Counted from the stretch's first letter, positions 34,988 through 44,758 are shown. The stretch: 64,000 nt of DNA from Zunongwangia sp. HGR-M22 (GCF_027594425.1 NZ_CP115159.1:2283001-2347000), one strand, 5' to 3'. The notes: generated by a model not told the origin, from the letters alone. Numbers and translations: made by a program.

Positions 34988-37402
34988 ATGGCTAAAATTA
35001 AACATAACAACATACTGAATACCATAATCTCGGTGATGACCAGCGCCAAAGAATCTGGAGCGCTTCACCTTTATGCGGAGGGTAATTATAGCAATGGGAG
35101 AAAACTTCAAATTGATGGCAAAGAACTTTTTAACTTTGGTACGACGGGTTACCTGGGACTTGAACAGGATGCGCGTTTAAAGCAAGGAGCGATTAATGCA
35201 ATACAAGCCTATGGAACAGAATTTCCAATGTCGAAGTCCTATGTTTCCCATCCTTTATATCGCGAACTGGAATCCTTAATGTCAAAAATTTATAATAATC
35301 ATTATGTAGTCATTACAAAGAATAGTACGCTCGGGCACTTGGGGGTTATTCCATCGGTTGTAGATGATGGTGATGGGATCATTTTAGATCATCAGGTACA
35401 TTGGAGCGTTCAAAGTGCCGTACAACCGCTCAAATTGCGATCCGTTCCTATTGAAATGATTCGCCATAATCATCTTAATATGCTTGAAGAAAAAATAAGG
35501 CAATTACAATCCAGGTGCAATAAAATATGGTACATGGCTGATGGGATGTACTCTATGTTCGGTGATTATGCCCCTATAAATGACCTTATTGCTCTTTCAA
35601 AGCAGTATAAACAACTTTATTTATACTTTGATGATGTTCACGGAATGAGCTGGAAAGGTACTAACGGTAGTGGGTATATAATGAGTATTTTAAACGAATT
35701 ACCCGAAAAAGTTATTCTCATTTCAACATTAAGCAAAACTTTTGGCGCTAGTGGTGCGGTAATGATTTGTAATGATCAGAAGGTACAAGAAAGAATTAAA
35801 AATTTTGGGGGACCACTCACTTTTTCGATTCAATTAGATCCAGCAGCCGTTGGCGCCGCTATCGCCTCCGCGAAAATTCATCTCAGTCCGGAAATCTATC
35901 AATTGCAGCAAGAACTTTCAGATCGTATTGCCTATATGGATCAATGTATTAAAACAACCGCTCTCCCTTTAATTACCGATAATGACTCCCCAATATTCTA
36001 TATAGGCACCGGCATGCCAGAAACTGGCTTCAACCTCATTAACAGGTTAATAGCAAAAGGGTTTTACACGAACCTTGGTATTTTTCCAGCTGTGCCTATT
36101 AAAAATACCGGATTACGCATTAGCATATCCCGGCATAACCTAAAAGAGGATATTGAGAATTTTGTAGCAGTCTTAAACGATGAATATCCAAAAGCTCTAA
36201 ATGATACACGTACTACTTTAGACCGTGTATATTCGGCGTTTGGTCGCTCTTTACAGCAGTCTGAAAAATTTAATAAATCCGCTACCACACTTAGGGTGGT
36301 CACCTATAATACCATAAAAGAAATTCCAATGGATTTTTGGAATAAACGCGTTGGACATAATAGTTTTTATGATTGGGACGGTTTAAAGAATTTAGAAGAA
36401 ATTTTTACACGAGAAAAAACGCCGGAGCATCAACTTCAATTTTTTTATTGCAACGTTCTTGATCAAAATGAGAAATGTATCCTTTCTACCTTTTTTACAT
36501 ATGGCTTATGGAAAGAAGATATGATTGCTCCAAAATCAGTTTCCGACCGAATAGAAAAGAAAAGGGAATCAAATCCATATTTTCGTACTAGCTATTGTCT
36601 TTGCATGGGATCTATGGTTACTGAAGGCAAACATCTATTTCTTGAAAAAGAGCATAAAGAATGGAAACAAGCTTTCGATTTGTTGCTGGAGTATGTAGAA
36701 ACCCTAGAAAAAAAATTAAATCCAGCTTATATCATCCTGCGTGATTTTGAAAAGGAAGAGACCAAAATTAAACAATACCTGCATAAAAAAGGATTCATTG
36801 AGGTCACCATGCCAGAAGCTGCAATATATGATTCTTTTGGATGGAAAGATAAAAAGGAATACATGCAAAGTTTAAGTAAACGATCCCGTCAACATTTTAG
36901 AAAAGATATCCTTGCTTATGAAGCAGATCTGATCATAGACCATAAGAAATCTGTTAGTGCAGAGGAGTTGCTTCATTGTTTTAAATTATACCAGTATGTA
37001 AAAAAACAAAATCTGGGCCTAAATACCTTTAGCTATCCCTTTAATTTATTTACTCATATGAATGAATCTCCACAATGGGAATTTATATTGACTTACTTAA
37101 ATGATGAGAATCGAATTTTAGCAGGAGTCATGTTTTGCTATAAAAATAAAACCGGTATTTACACCCCTGCCATTATCGGTATGGATTACGAATATGCATA
37201 TAAATACAACATCTATCGCCAGTTATTGTTTCAAACCATACAAAGAGCTAATGTCCTAAATTATAAACGTATCGATTTTGGACTGACAGCAGGTTTTGAA
37301 AAAAGAAAGCTCGGAGCGAAAATCATTGAAAAATGTGCATATATACAAGCCAAAGACAATTTTCCAATGGAATCCATGGAATGGTTAAGGACAAATCAAT
37401 AG
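34988..37402 (+). CDS. Alpha-oxoamine synthase-like PLP enzyme fused to GNAT domain
   Basis: 804 residues. Part 1 (about 1-405) is a fold-type I PLP enzyme of the alpha-oxoamine synthase group (KBL, BioF, CqsA-like): YLGL, the YFDDVHGMSWKG cofactor Asp-His region, and the PLP lysine in STLSKTFGASGAV. Part 2 (about 425-804) is GNAT/FemAB-like with two acyltransferase-type halves (TYGLWKEDMIAPKSVS; RQHFRKDI; FGLTAGFEKRKLGAKI). The first domain would join an amino acid to an acyl-CoA and the second acylate the product, giving a small lipid or amino-ketone metabolite. No acyl carrier protein is present. Divergent from a PAS-AraC/STAS pair. Confidence 0.72.
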   Translation: MAKIKHNNILNTIISVMTSAKESGALHLYAEGNYSNGRKLQIDGKELFNFGTTGYLGLEQDARLKQGAINAIQAYGTEFPMSKSYVSHPLYRELESLMSKIYNNHYVVITKNSTLGHLGVIPSVVDDGDGIILDHQVHWSVQSAVQPLKLRSVPIEMIRHNHLNMLEEKIRQLQSRCNKIWYMADGMYSMFGDYAPINDLIALSKQYKQLYLYFDDVHGMSWKGTNGSGYIMSILNELPEKVILISTLSKTFGASGAVMICNDQKVQERIKNFGGPLTFSIQLDPAAVGAAIASAKIHLSPEIYQLQQELSDRIAYMDQCIKTTALPLITDNDSPIFYIGTGMPETGFNLINRLIAKGFYTNLGIFPAVPIKNTGLRISISRHNLKEDIENFVAVLNDEYPKALNDTRTTLDRVYSAFGRSLQQSEKFNKSATTLRVVTYNTIKEIPMDFWNKRVGHNSFYDWDGLKNLEEIFTREKTPEHQLQFFYCNVLDQNEKCILSTFFTYGLWKEDMIAPKSVSDRIEKKRESNPYFRTSYCLCMGSMVTEGKHLFLEKEHKEWKQAFDLLLEYVETLEKKLNPAYIILRDFEKEETKIKQYLHKKGFIEVTMPEAAIYDSFGWKDKKEYMQSLSKRSRQHFRKDILAYEADLIIDHKKSVSAEELLHCFKLYQYVKKQNLGLNTFSYPFNLFTHMNESPQWEFILTYLNDENRILAGVMFCYKNKTGIYTPAIIGMDYEYAYKYNIYRQLLFQTIQRANVLNYKRIDFGLTAGFEKRKLGAKIIEKCAYIQAKDNFPMESMEWLRTNQ

Positions 37403-37508
37403 CATATACCTTTTATAAACTTTAAAATTTATTTGATCAAGCTTATACTATTCAAATTTGAAACTAGCCCAGCAACGCCACTATTTGTTATCCATAAATA
37501 TTCAGCTC

Positions 37509-38342
37509 ATGATCGAGAAAATTATGTCGGCCTTTAGCGAAAACATCGATAACCTGATTCATTCCGGGGATTCCGATCTTAAAAAAGCGGAATCAGGGAT
37601 ACAGCTTTCCGTCAAAACCTTATCGAAACTTCAAAAACACGTGAATAAAGAGGATTTTGAAGATCCTCAGTCAGAGATAGACTTCTTTCGTAATATCAAG
37701 CCGCTTCCCATGAGCTACCATATCTATTTCTCCCAAATCCGTAATTGTGAAATTAACCTGCCTAAAATTGGGAATTCCCATAAAGTACGCTTTTTGGAGA
37801 AAGAGATTAAAAAAATCAATCAGTTCTTTTCAGAAAACAACAGCTTCGTAAGCTATATGGAACAGGGCCATACCTATCTGGATCACCTGTTCTTTAGCCG
37901 GCATGGAAAAAGGGATTTTTCCTTCAATCCAAATATTCACTATTACCAATATCCAGAATTCTCTACGTCACACGATATGCTATGGTCACAGGTACAGGCC
38001 CTCTACCGCTATATTCATTATATCCGCGAAAAACTGGAAAAAATAGAACCGGGAAGCAGTAGTAATTTTAGGGAGCGACAGCCTAACCTTTTGGTATGGT
38101 CTGGTACTAAAACAAGCCTGGTGGAAATTATCTATGCTCTGTATTTTAAAGGGGATATCAATCACGGTACCGTAGATTTAAAAACCATCGTCGCCGCTTT
38201 CGAAGATTTTTTTAATATTGAAATAGATAACTTCTACAAAACCTACGGAGAAATAAAATCGCGTAAAGATCCGCGAACCAAATACCTTCATACTATAGCC
38301 GCTAAACTTGAGGCCAAAATGCGCGAAGATGATCAAAAGTAG
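37509..38342 (+). CDS. rteC: RteC-family regulator of conjugative-element excision
   Basis: 277 residues from ATG 37509; an in-frame TTG at 37458 is less likely. It matches RteC by pattern: FRNIKPLPMSYHIYFSQI, EQGHTYLDHLFFSRHGKRDF, LVWSGTKTSLVEIIYALY and FNIEIDNFYKTYGEI. In CTnDOT, RteC activates the excision genes by binding an inverted repeat upstream of xis2c. Here the next gene is a Xis-like HTH with repeats in the gap. Confidence 0.85.
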   Translation: MIEKIMSAFSENIDNLIHSGDSDLKKAESGIQLSVKTLSKLQKHVNKEDFEDPQSEIDFFRNIKPLPMSYHIYFSQIRNCEINLPKIGNSHKVRFLEKEIKKINQFFSENNSFVSYMEQGHTYLDHLFFSRHGKRDFSFNPNIHYYQYPEFSTSHDMLWSQVQALYRYIHYIREKLEKIEPGSSSNFRERQPNLLVWSGTKTSLVEIIYALYFKGDINHGTVDLKTIVAAFEDFFNIEIDNFYKTYGEIKSRKDPRTKYLHTIAAKLEAKMREDDQK

Positions 38343-38477
38343 TTTTTCGTAGTTAACCGTTACTTCGAAAATTTCATGTATACCGATTTTTTGTTTCCCT
38401 TTCTTCTGAATACCTCTTTTCACCACCTTAAAACAGGGCAATTCGTCCTTTTTTACACGAAAAGTTAAACTTTTTCG
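38341..38477 (+). promoter_or_regulatory. Repeats between rteC and the Xis-like gene, candidate RteC operator
   Basis: CGAAAAGT-TAA-ACTTTTTCG is a near-perfect inverted repeat at 38458-38477. Its right half (CTTTTTCGTAC) recurs as GTTTTTCGTAG at 38342-38352. The position, between rteC and an excisionase-like gene, mirrors the CTnDOT arrangement. Confidence 0.45.
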
Positions 38478-38609
38478 TACTACGAACCATCTACCGAGAA
38501 AAATCCATTAAAGCCACGCAATTTTACCAAACGAAAGTCAAATCATGGAAAGGGCTGTCATTTAAAATCTATGAACCTTGATGGCCCTTTCTTTTTAAAA
38601 CATTTTGTT

Positions 38610-38888
38610 ATGCCAACATCTATTATTACCACCGACGATCTTCGGGAATTTAAAATGGAATTACTGGAAGACATTAAAGAATTACTACAAAACCATAATG
38701 GACAGCCATCCAAGAAATGGCTAAAATCTACCGATGTTCTTGAACTGCTCAAGATCTCCCCGGGAACACTACAGAACCTTCGTATTAACGGCACTATTCC
38801 GTATACCAAAATGGGAGGTGTACTTTACTATGAATACACCGACATAATGGAAGTACTGGAAAATAACCGCGTACATCATAAATTCTAA
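38610..38888 (+). CDS. Xis-like HTH protein (excisionase type)
   Basis: 92 residues from ATG 38610; an upstream ATG at 38571 is in frame. An N-terminal helix is followed by a MerR/excisionase-type winged helix: KWLKSTDVLELLKISPGTLQNLRINGTIPYTKMGGVLYYEYTDI. Typical of the DUF3853/Xis helix proteins heading excision or replication modules of Bacteroidetes elements. Its stop overlaps the next start (TAATG), so the genes are coupled. Preceded by RteC and probable operator repeats. Confidence 0.8.
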   Translation: MPTSIITTDDLREFKMELLEDIKELLQNHNGQPSKKWLKSTDVLELLKISPGTLQNLRINGTIPYTKMGGVLYYEYTDIMEVLENNRVHHKF

Positions 38889-39427
38889 TGGCCGAAGAAA
38901 TTAATTACATCAAGCATCTAAACGGAGTGTTTGAACATTTTTCTAAAGACAACAGATTGAACCCTACCCACATAAGCCTTTACATTGCTTTATTTCAATT
39001 GTGGAACGGTAATTTTTTTCGGCAAGAATTCTATATCAATCGGGAAGAAGTAATGGAGTATGCAAAGATTGGTTCTAAATCTACCTACCATCGTTGCATC
39101 AAAGAGTTGAGCCATTGGAATTACATTTTGTACATCCCTTCACACAATCCCTTTAAAGGGAGTAAAATCAAGATGTTCGATTTTGGGACAAGTTCTGGAC
39201 AAGTAGTGAACCAAAGCTGTACCAATATCGAGACAAGTAATGGACAAGCAGTGGTATCTATAAATAAACATATACAAACTATACAAAACGCTAAAAACAA
39301 GAACAAACAGCGAGATTTTAAAAATTTAAATTTTCAAGATTCAAATGGGAACAAACAAATCACAAGTGTCCCATATCAGGACAACCTTAAGACGAGTAAA
39401 GATAAAAATTATGATGATCCGCTATGA
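38888..39427 (+). CDS. Mobile-element replication-type protein with HTH
   Basis: 179 residues. The N-terminal half resembles helix-turn-helix proteins of mobile-element replication modules (THISLYIALFQLWNGNFF, INREEVMEYAKIGSKSTYHRCIKEL). The rest is a low-complexity Asn/Lys-rich tail. It overlaps the following ATPase start (ATGA), matching an initiator plus DnaC-like helicase-loader pair. Role inferred from context. Confidence 0.6.
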   Translation: MAEEINYIKHLNGVFEHFSKDNRLNPTHISLYIALFQLWNGNFFRQEFYINREEVMEYAKIGSKSTYHRCIKELSHWNYILYIPSHNPFKGSKIKMFDFGTSSGQVVNQSCTNIETSNGQAVVSINKHIQTIQNAKNKNKQRDFKNLNFQDSNGNKQITSVPYQDNLKTSKDKNYDDPL

Positions 39428-40092
39428 ATTATAAAGCTCCGCATATCATTACCGAAGGTGGCGTTGCCTACCAACTTGGGAAACTCCGTAACCAGGAGAT
39501 CCAATATGATTTTAAAAAGATGCTGATCTATTTGGATGCTAAAGGGAAATTACTGTTCGGGAAGAAATTTAAAATTCATCCAGAAGATCGAAGCATTTTA
39601 TATAAGCTTTGCTCCTATTTTATCAAAGACCGTGATAGTTGTGAGAAATTTGGTTTAGATATTGAAAAAGGCCTCCTGATTTCGGGTCCGGTAGGTTGTG
39701 GAAAAACAAGCCTAATGAAACTACTTAAGTATATGGTGCCGCATCAACGCCCTTATGAAATGATTCCCTGTCGAAATGTGGTATTCGGTTTTAATCATTT
39801 AGGCTATAAAACCATTGAGGATTATGGCAATTCCAGTTTCTTCTGTTTTGATGATTTGGGCGTGGAACCGCCCGGCCGCTTTTATGGAAAAGATTGCAAT
39901 GTAATGGGTGAAGTCCTGTTATCGCGCTACGAGCTTTATTTAGATACCCAACGTAAAATAAAAACCCACGCCACCACCAATCTTAATGCACAGGAACTGG
40001 AAGAACGTTATGGTAATCGCGTTCGTAGCCGTATGCGGGAGCTATTTAATTTAATCGCTTTTGATAAGGAAAGTAAGGATAAGAGAGTGTAA
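39424..40092 (+). CDS. DnaC/IstB-like AAA+ ATPase
   Basis: 222 residues. Walker A GPVGCGKTS (about 90-98), Walker B FFCFDDLGVE, sensor Asn in HATTNLN and an Arg-finger region (RYGNRVRSRMRE). The size and motifs match DnaC-type helicase loaders found on Bacteroidetes elements. It is the last gene before the nuclease cargo, 35 bp downstream. Confidence 0.85.
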   Translation: MNYKAPHIITEGGVAYQLGKLRNQEIQYDFKKMLIYLDAKGKLLFGKKFKIHPEDRSILYKLCSYFIKDRDSCEKFGLDIEKGLLISGPVGCGKTSLMKLLKYMVPHQRPYEMIPCRNVVFGFNHLGYKTIEDYGNSSFFCFDDLGVEPPGRFYGKDCNVMGEVLLSRYELYLDTQRKIKTHATTNLNAQELEERYGNRVRSRMRELFNLIAFDKESKDKRV

Positions 40093-40127
40093 TTTTTTTA
40101 GTAATTTGCAATTCTATAGGCAAAATT

Positions 40128-40898
40128 TTGGACAGTAAAAAGAAAAGAATATCAATTCCACAAAAAAATAAGGTTAGGGCTGAACTTCAAAAAGAAATAG
40201 GTTCAGTTTGCCCCTTTTGTACGAATAGTGATGTAGGTCATTTTCAAATCCATCATATTGATGAAGACCCTTCAAATAATGACTCCATTAATCTATTATT
40301 AATATGTCCTAATTGTCATTCTAGAATAACGAAAAAAGATATTTCAAAACAAGAGGTAATTGATAAAAAAACAAACCTCCGAAATATAAATTCCCAAATA
40401 CAATTTATATCGGTTTCTATTGATGAAGAAAACTGTGGGTGGCGAGAAATTAAAGATGCGAAAAATGCTTTTATGGCTGAAAAATTACAATCGCTATTCC
40501 CGGTTTTTATCTTTTCATTTATAAATAATTCTAGTAAAACTTTATTACTTACTAACATCAGAGTTAAAGCAAGAAATTTACCTATTGGCTTGTCAGGACC
40601 TCATACTCCATTACCCAGTATTCTTAGGTCATCAATTAAATACAAAATCAAATTGCCTTCAAATGGAGAATTACAAGAAATAAAATTAAAAGATGAATTA
40701 GAAGTTCCACCAAAAAGAGCTTTTAAGTTTAAAATAGAATTATTTGCTGAATCTATGGAAATTTTCAATCCTCAATTTGGAAGGTTTGCTATATTTTTTG
40801 AATTTGGATTTAATAATAATTTTTATCTCGAAATCCCTATGATTTTGTTGAACAGTCCTAAGTACTATGAAAAGTTAAAATACATTGGTTTAGCATAA
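40128..40898 (+). CDS. HNH-domain protein, gene 1 of a three-gene cargo
   Basis: 256 residues from TTG 40128, the first start possible after a stop in this frame. HNH domain at about 20-85: CPFCTNSDVGHFQIHHIDED with a Cys pair, HH, and the second Cys pair CPNCHSRIT. The rest (about 100-256) is a beta-rich region of unknown fold (FIFSFINNSSKTLLLTNIRV). Separated by only 35 bp from the ATPase, and 15 bp from the next gene. Base composition is more AT-rich than the tra genes. Confidence 0.75.
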   Translation: MDSKKKRISIPQKNKVRAELQKEIGSVCPFCTNSDVGHFQIHHIDEDPSNNDSINLLLICPNCHSRITKKDISKQEVIDKKTNLRNINSQIQFISVSIDEENCGWREIKDAKNAFMAEKLQSLFPVFIFSFINNSSKTLLLTNIRVKARNLPIGLSGPHTPLPSILRSSIKYKIKLPSNGELQEIKLKDELEVPPKRAFKFKIELFAESMEIFNPQFGRFAIFFEFGFNNNFYLEIPMILLNSPKYYEKLKYIGLA

Positions 40899-40913
40899 AA
40901 TATCAAATTAAAA

Positions 40914-42506
40914 ATGTCTAATGAATTTCTGAATAAATTAAAAAAAAATCCCGAATACTATGAATTTTGGGAAGACCTAATAGAATACTCAAAAGATTTA
41001 GATATAACCAATAAGGAGCAATTTGTTGAAACATTACCTATTCTATATAAAAGAATACAGAATGACGGGGCCGGTTATGATATTTATGAAGGATTGCATA
41101 AATACGCAACTAAAAGTCCCAATGATGCTGTTGAATTATTGGAATTGATTGAAAGCACACAGAAAAAAGAAGTTTTGGCATTCAGTGCTTCAATTCTAAG
41201 TGGATTATCCAAATCCGAAACAACCTTTGATTTCAAGGAAAAAATTTTAGAATATATAGCTAGTAATAATACGGCAAAGGTTTCTTCAGGCATAGATGCC
41301 GCATATAAATGTGTTATTACTGACAAAGAAGAGGAAAAGAAATTCTTAAAAGAAATCCATAATAAATTAAAACCGATATTAATTGAAGAGCAAAAAGAAT
41401 GTCTCGGAATTATTACTAGGTTTTACAACAAGAACTTAAATAATATTGATAGCGCGAAGGAAATTTTACTTGAATTATTAGAGATCAAAAGTGTTGAAGT
41501 GCAAAGTCAAGTAGCAATGTCCCTAAATAAGGAGTTTAAACCTGAAGACAATATGATTTTTTTTCAGAAATGTTTAAGCAAGTTGACTTACACCGATGTG
41601 AAATACAAAGGTATTTATAATACATTGAGTTTTCGGCTAAAAGAAACAATCAAATCTCATCCAAAATTAATCAGAGACTTCATTGAGAATTGGGTTCTCA
41701 ACAACAAACAAAACCTAAAAAATATTAGCGTTTTAGAGCGAATTATTCAAGAATTGTATTTCGAAAATCCCTCAGTTATAAAAGAGATGTTTCTGGACTG
41801 GTTAAATTCTGATAATCGTAATTATAAGTTTGCATTGTCATTTGTAATAAGTAACATCAGTTCCAAAGTAGATGCCATAGATCTTCCTAAAGAGTCATTA
41901 AAAAAATTTTCTGAAAAGGACTCACTTTACATCATCTATATGATAATGGGATATATTTTAGACAGAAAATATGCATCCGAAATGCTTTATTCAATTCTAG
42001 AAGTTAATTATAAAAGTGCTAGAATAAGACGTCATATATCATCGCTATTTGCAAAGTACTTGATTATCAATTATTATTCTGTAACTGAAATTTTAAAGAA
42101 AAAAAGGACTAAAGCTAATAAAACTATAAAATCCGTCATAGACCAAATAATTGAGTCTTCTGAAAATTATTACAAACAATTGTCTGACTTGAAAATGATA
42201 AATGAATTTGAGCCTTCTGATAAACGGATGCAATACTTTTTAAAGCAACAAAATATCCAAATACAAAAATTGATGGATAAGTCAGAAGAGAATAAAAATT
42301 CATTTCTAAATATGCTAACCAATATAAATCTAAGGGCAGGAAAATCCTTCTTTTCAAAGTATAGAGGCGAATATTCTCAGGAATCAGAAATGCAGAATTT
42401 CAAAAGTAGTTTTGAAGTTGCTCGGGTACAATATATTGATGAAATCGGACAGGAAAAAATGAGATTAATATGGCAAAATAGAAAAAGAGATGAATTTTCT
42501 GACTAG
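40914..42506 (+). CDS. Alpha-solenoid (HEAT-like) protein, gene 2 of the cargo
   Basis: 530 residues, almost all helical, Lys/Glu-rich, without signal peptide, membrane segments or catalytic motif. Repeated paired helices of about 40 residues (for example SPNDAVELLELIES; VQSQVAMSLNKEF; NYKFALSFVISNISS) fit a HEAT/ARM-like solenoid. Its 3' end overlaps the next gene by 17 bp, so the two are coupled. Probably a scaffold or sensor for the nuclease (inference). Confidence 0.65.
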   Translation: MSNEFLNKLKKNPEYYEFWEDLIEYSKDLDITNKEQFVETLPILYKRIQNDGAGYDIYEGLHKYATKSPNDAVELLELIESTQKKEVLAFSASILSGLSKSETTFDFKEKILEYIASNNTAKVSSGIDAAYKCVITDKEEEKKFLKEIHNKLKPILIEEQKECLGIITRFYNKNLNNIDSAKEILLELLEIKSVEVQSQVAMSLNKEFKPEDNMIFFQKCLSKLTYTDVKYKGIYNTLSFRLKETIKSHPKLIRDFIENWVLNNKQNLKNISVLERIIQELYFENPSVIKEMFLDWLNSDNRNYKFALSFVISNISSKVDAIDLPKESLKKFSEKDSLYIIYMIMGYILDRKYASEMLYSILEVNYKSARIRRHISSLFAKYLIINYYSVTEILKKKRTKANKTIKSVIDQIIESSENYYKQLSDLKMINEFEPSDKRMQYFLKQQNIQIQKLMDKSEENKNSFLNMLTNINLRAGKSFFSKYRGEYSQESEMQNFKSSFEVARVQYIDEIGQEKMRLIWQNRKRDEFSD

Positions 42507-44202
42507 TGAATATATAGCATTATTAAAAGAAGATGGTGAGCTTGACAAATTACTTTTGGATGTTCTAAATAGTAAAGGAATTACTCCAATAAGTAAACCT
42601 CAAAAAGGAAGACAGTACGGTGTGGATATTGCTGCTATTGGAAAGGACAAAGATGGAATTGAAAAGCTATTTCTAATAACTGTAAAACAAGGAAATATTT
42701 CGAGGTCTGTTTGGGACTCAGGACAGAATAGTGTAAGACAGTCAATAAATGAGATAAGGGAGACCTATATTAACGTATCACTTACCGCACTTCAGAAAAA
42801 ATTACCAAAAATAATTATCATAGCCACCAATGGTATTCTTGAACAAACCAGCCAAACCAGTTGGGCTCAATACACTGAAAAATATAAAGAAAATGATCTA
42901 GAATATGAATTTTGGGGTATTGACGACATTTCAAAAATGGTTTCTGAGAATTTACTTTCAGAAAGACTTTTTAATTCTGAAATGCGCTCTCTTCTTAAAA
43001 AAACATTAGCTTTCCTTGAACTTAAAGAATATGATTTAAATCACTTTAAAAAGCTAGTGGATTTAATTTTAGACAAGCCAATTAACACGAAAAAGCCATT
43101 ATTAAAAAGATTAAAGCTTCTTCAAATTTGTTTGAATATTGTTTTTAAATGGGCTGAAGATAATGGATATATTAAATCGGCTATTAATGCAGCTGATAAA
43201 GTAATTTTAAAATCCTTTGAATGGCTTAGCAATCAGAACCATTTTAAAAAAAGGTATATTTATTTAGAATTTTACAACATCCATCTAATAAGACGTAAAA
43301 TCGGAATAGCATATTTCAACAAGGTTAATGACCACTATTTTGTTGAACATAGTTTACAACGATACTCTCGTAATCAGATTGAATATGGATTGACAGTGTG
43401 GGAAGAGATAGGTTTGATAGCAAATATCGGTCTTACTGAAATAAGACAATACAAATATCATTTTGATCCAAAAAATACAAAAAATGCGGCTATCTATGAA
43501 GAGGCAGCCATTACAATTTCGGATGCTTTAGTTTCATTAATTAATACGAATCCCCCCTCTCATTACCCGCTGTATGATGATCACCTTATAGATATTGAAC
43601 CGGCTATACGATTTCTCTACTTAACAGGAAAGAAAGATGAATGTAAAAATTGGTTGAGGACACTTATAGTTGGCATTTACGATTCAAAAGTAATAAAAGA
43701 CTTTTTCCCCCTTTTTAGAGCAAATTATGAAAATTTGATCAATTATTATTTAGGAAATATAAAACAAAATGAAAAATCCGCAATGTTGCTGTCGCTTCTT
43801 GCTGATTGGTGTGCTATTTTAGATGACAACAAAGCTTATCAAAACCTTAAAAAGGTTAAAAAACTGTTGGCGGATAACCTAAATATCCAAATTTGGTTCC
43901 CAAAACCGGAAACAGAAAGGTTTTATTTAGATCAGAGCTATAGTCGAAAATCTGGGAAGGTTAAACACTCTCTTATACTTTATGATTCATTTGAAGATTA
44001 TAAAAAAGAAGTCATCGAAGAACTTAAGTTATTTTCACCCGAAAAAGATTTTAATTCTACCAAACTTGATTTTGATTATATATTTACTATAACCAGTATA
44101 TATCACAGAGAATTACCTTTTCCTTTCTTCTGGAGAAGATTTATGAAGTTGGATCAAGATTTAAATACAGAGGCTTCAGAAAAGCTTCAAAATCACAACT
44201 AA
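42490..44202 (+). CDS. PD-(D/E)XK-like N-terminus with helical C-terminus, gene 3 of the cargo
   Basis: 570 residues. The N-terminal about 130 residues look like a Mrr-type restriction-endonuclease fold: GRQYGVDIAAIG (Asp46) followed by FLITVKQGN (Lys66). The second acidic residue is less clear, so activity is uncertain. The remaining part is helical and TPR/HEAT-like (FKWAEDNGYIKSAINAADKV; YPLYDDHLIDIEPAIRFLYL). No homologue recognised. It is coupled to the solenoid gene and ends 270 bp before TraE. Confidence 0.68.
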   Translation: MNFLTSEYIALLKEDGELDKLLLDVLNSKGITPISKPQKGRQYGVDIAAIGKDKDGIEKLFLITVKQGNISRSVWDSGQNSVRQSINEIRETYINVSLTALQKKLPKIIIIATNGILEQTSQTSWAQYTEKYKENDLEYEFWGIDDISKMVSENLLSERLFNSEMRSLLKKTLAFLELKEYDLNHFKKLVDLILDKPINTKKPLLKRLKLLQICLNIVFKWAEDNGYIKSAINAADKVILKSFEWLSNQNHFKKRYIYLEFYNIHLIRRKIGIAYFNKVNDHYFVEHSLQRYSRNQIEYGLTVWEEIGLIANIGLTEIRQYKYHFDPKNTKNAAIYEEAAITISDALVSLINTNPPSHYPLYDDHLIDIEPAIRFLYLTGKKDECKNWLRTLIVGIYDSKVIKDFFPLFRANYENLINYYLGNIKQNEKSAMLLSLLADWCAILDDNKAYQNLKKVKKLLADNLNIQIWFPKPETERFYLDQSYSRKSGKVKHSLILYDSFEDYKKEVIEELKLFSPEKDFNSTKLDFDYIFTITSIYHRELPFPFFWRRFMKLDQDLNTEASEKLQNHN

Positions 44203-44470
44203 AATCTTTTCATTTAAAAAAAAAATGATAAACATTCATAACCAAAACACCAAATCTGACGTTTTTAGGTACTCTTTTCATTTTGCTATTTCAAGTTATC
44301 AACAACCCTCCTTCCAAATTTCATAAAATTTGATGGCAAATAACACCATTGAAAATCAATTCGATACAAATAATATTTTATTAACAATTATTTGATTTTC
44401 AAACGATTAAACCCTTAAATCAGTACTTTTCTCATAACGAAAACGAATCTAAAATTTAAAACGTTCCGTT

Positions 44471-44758
44471 ATGAAAAAATCTATTTACCTGACGACTTTG
44501 CTTTCGCTACTATCCACTTCCCTATTTGCGCAAATTGGCGGTATTGAAGATTCCGTTAATGATATTTCCAACACCATTCGGTCCATATTTCCCATTATCC
44601 TAGGAGTCATCTTTTTGGTCGGTTTCCTATTTAATGCCGGGCATTTCTTTGGGGAAAATGCCGATCTGAAAAAAGGGATTACCCGTGTACTGGTGTTTGT
44701 ACTCATCGCCGGTGCCGTAGTGGGCATCTTTACTTATCTCATCGGAATAGTGGTGTAA
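44471..44758 (+). CDS. traE: TraE-type (DUF4134, VirB2-like) pilin-like protein
   Basis: 95 residues. Signal peptide (LLSLLSTSLFA) then two hydrophobic helices (about 37-58 and 75-94) with GGIEDS and FFGENADLKKG. It fits the small DUF4134 TraE of CTnDOT-type elements, the VirB2-type subunit. It is the first tra gene and follows a 268-bp AT-rich gap without a recognisable gene. Confidence 0.85.
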   Translation: MKKSIYLTTLLSLLSTSLFAQIGGIEDSVNDISNTIRSIFPIILGVIFLVGFLFNAGHFFGENADLKKGITRVLVFVLIAGAVVGIFTYLIGIVV

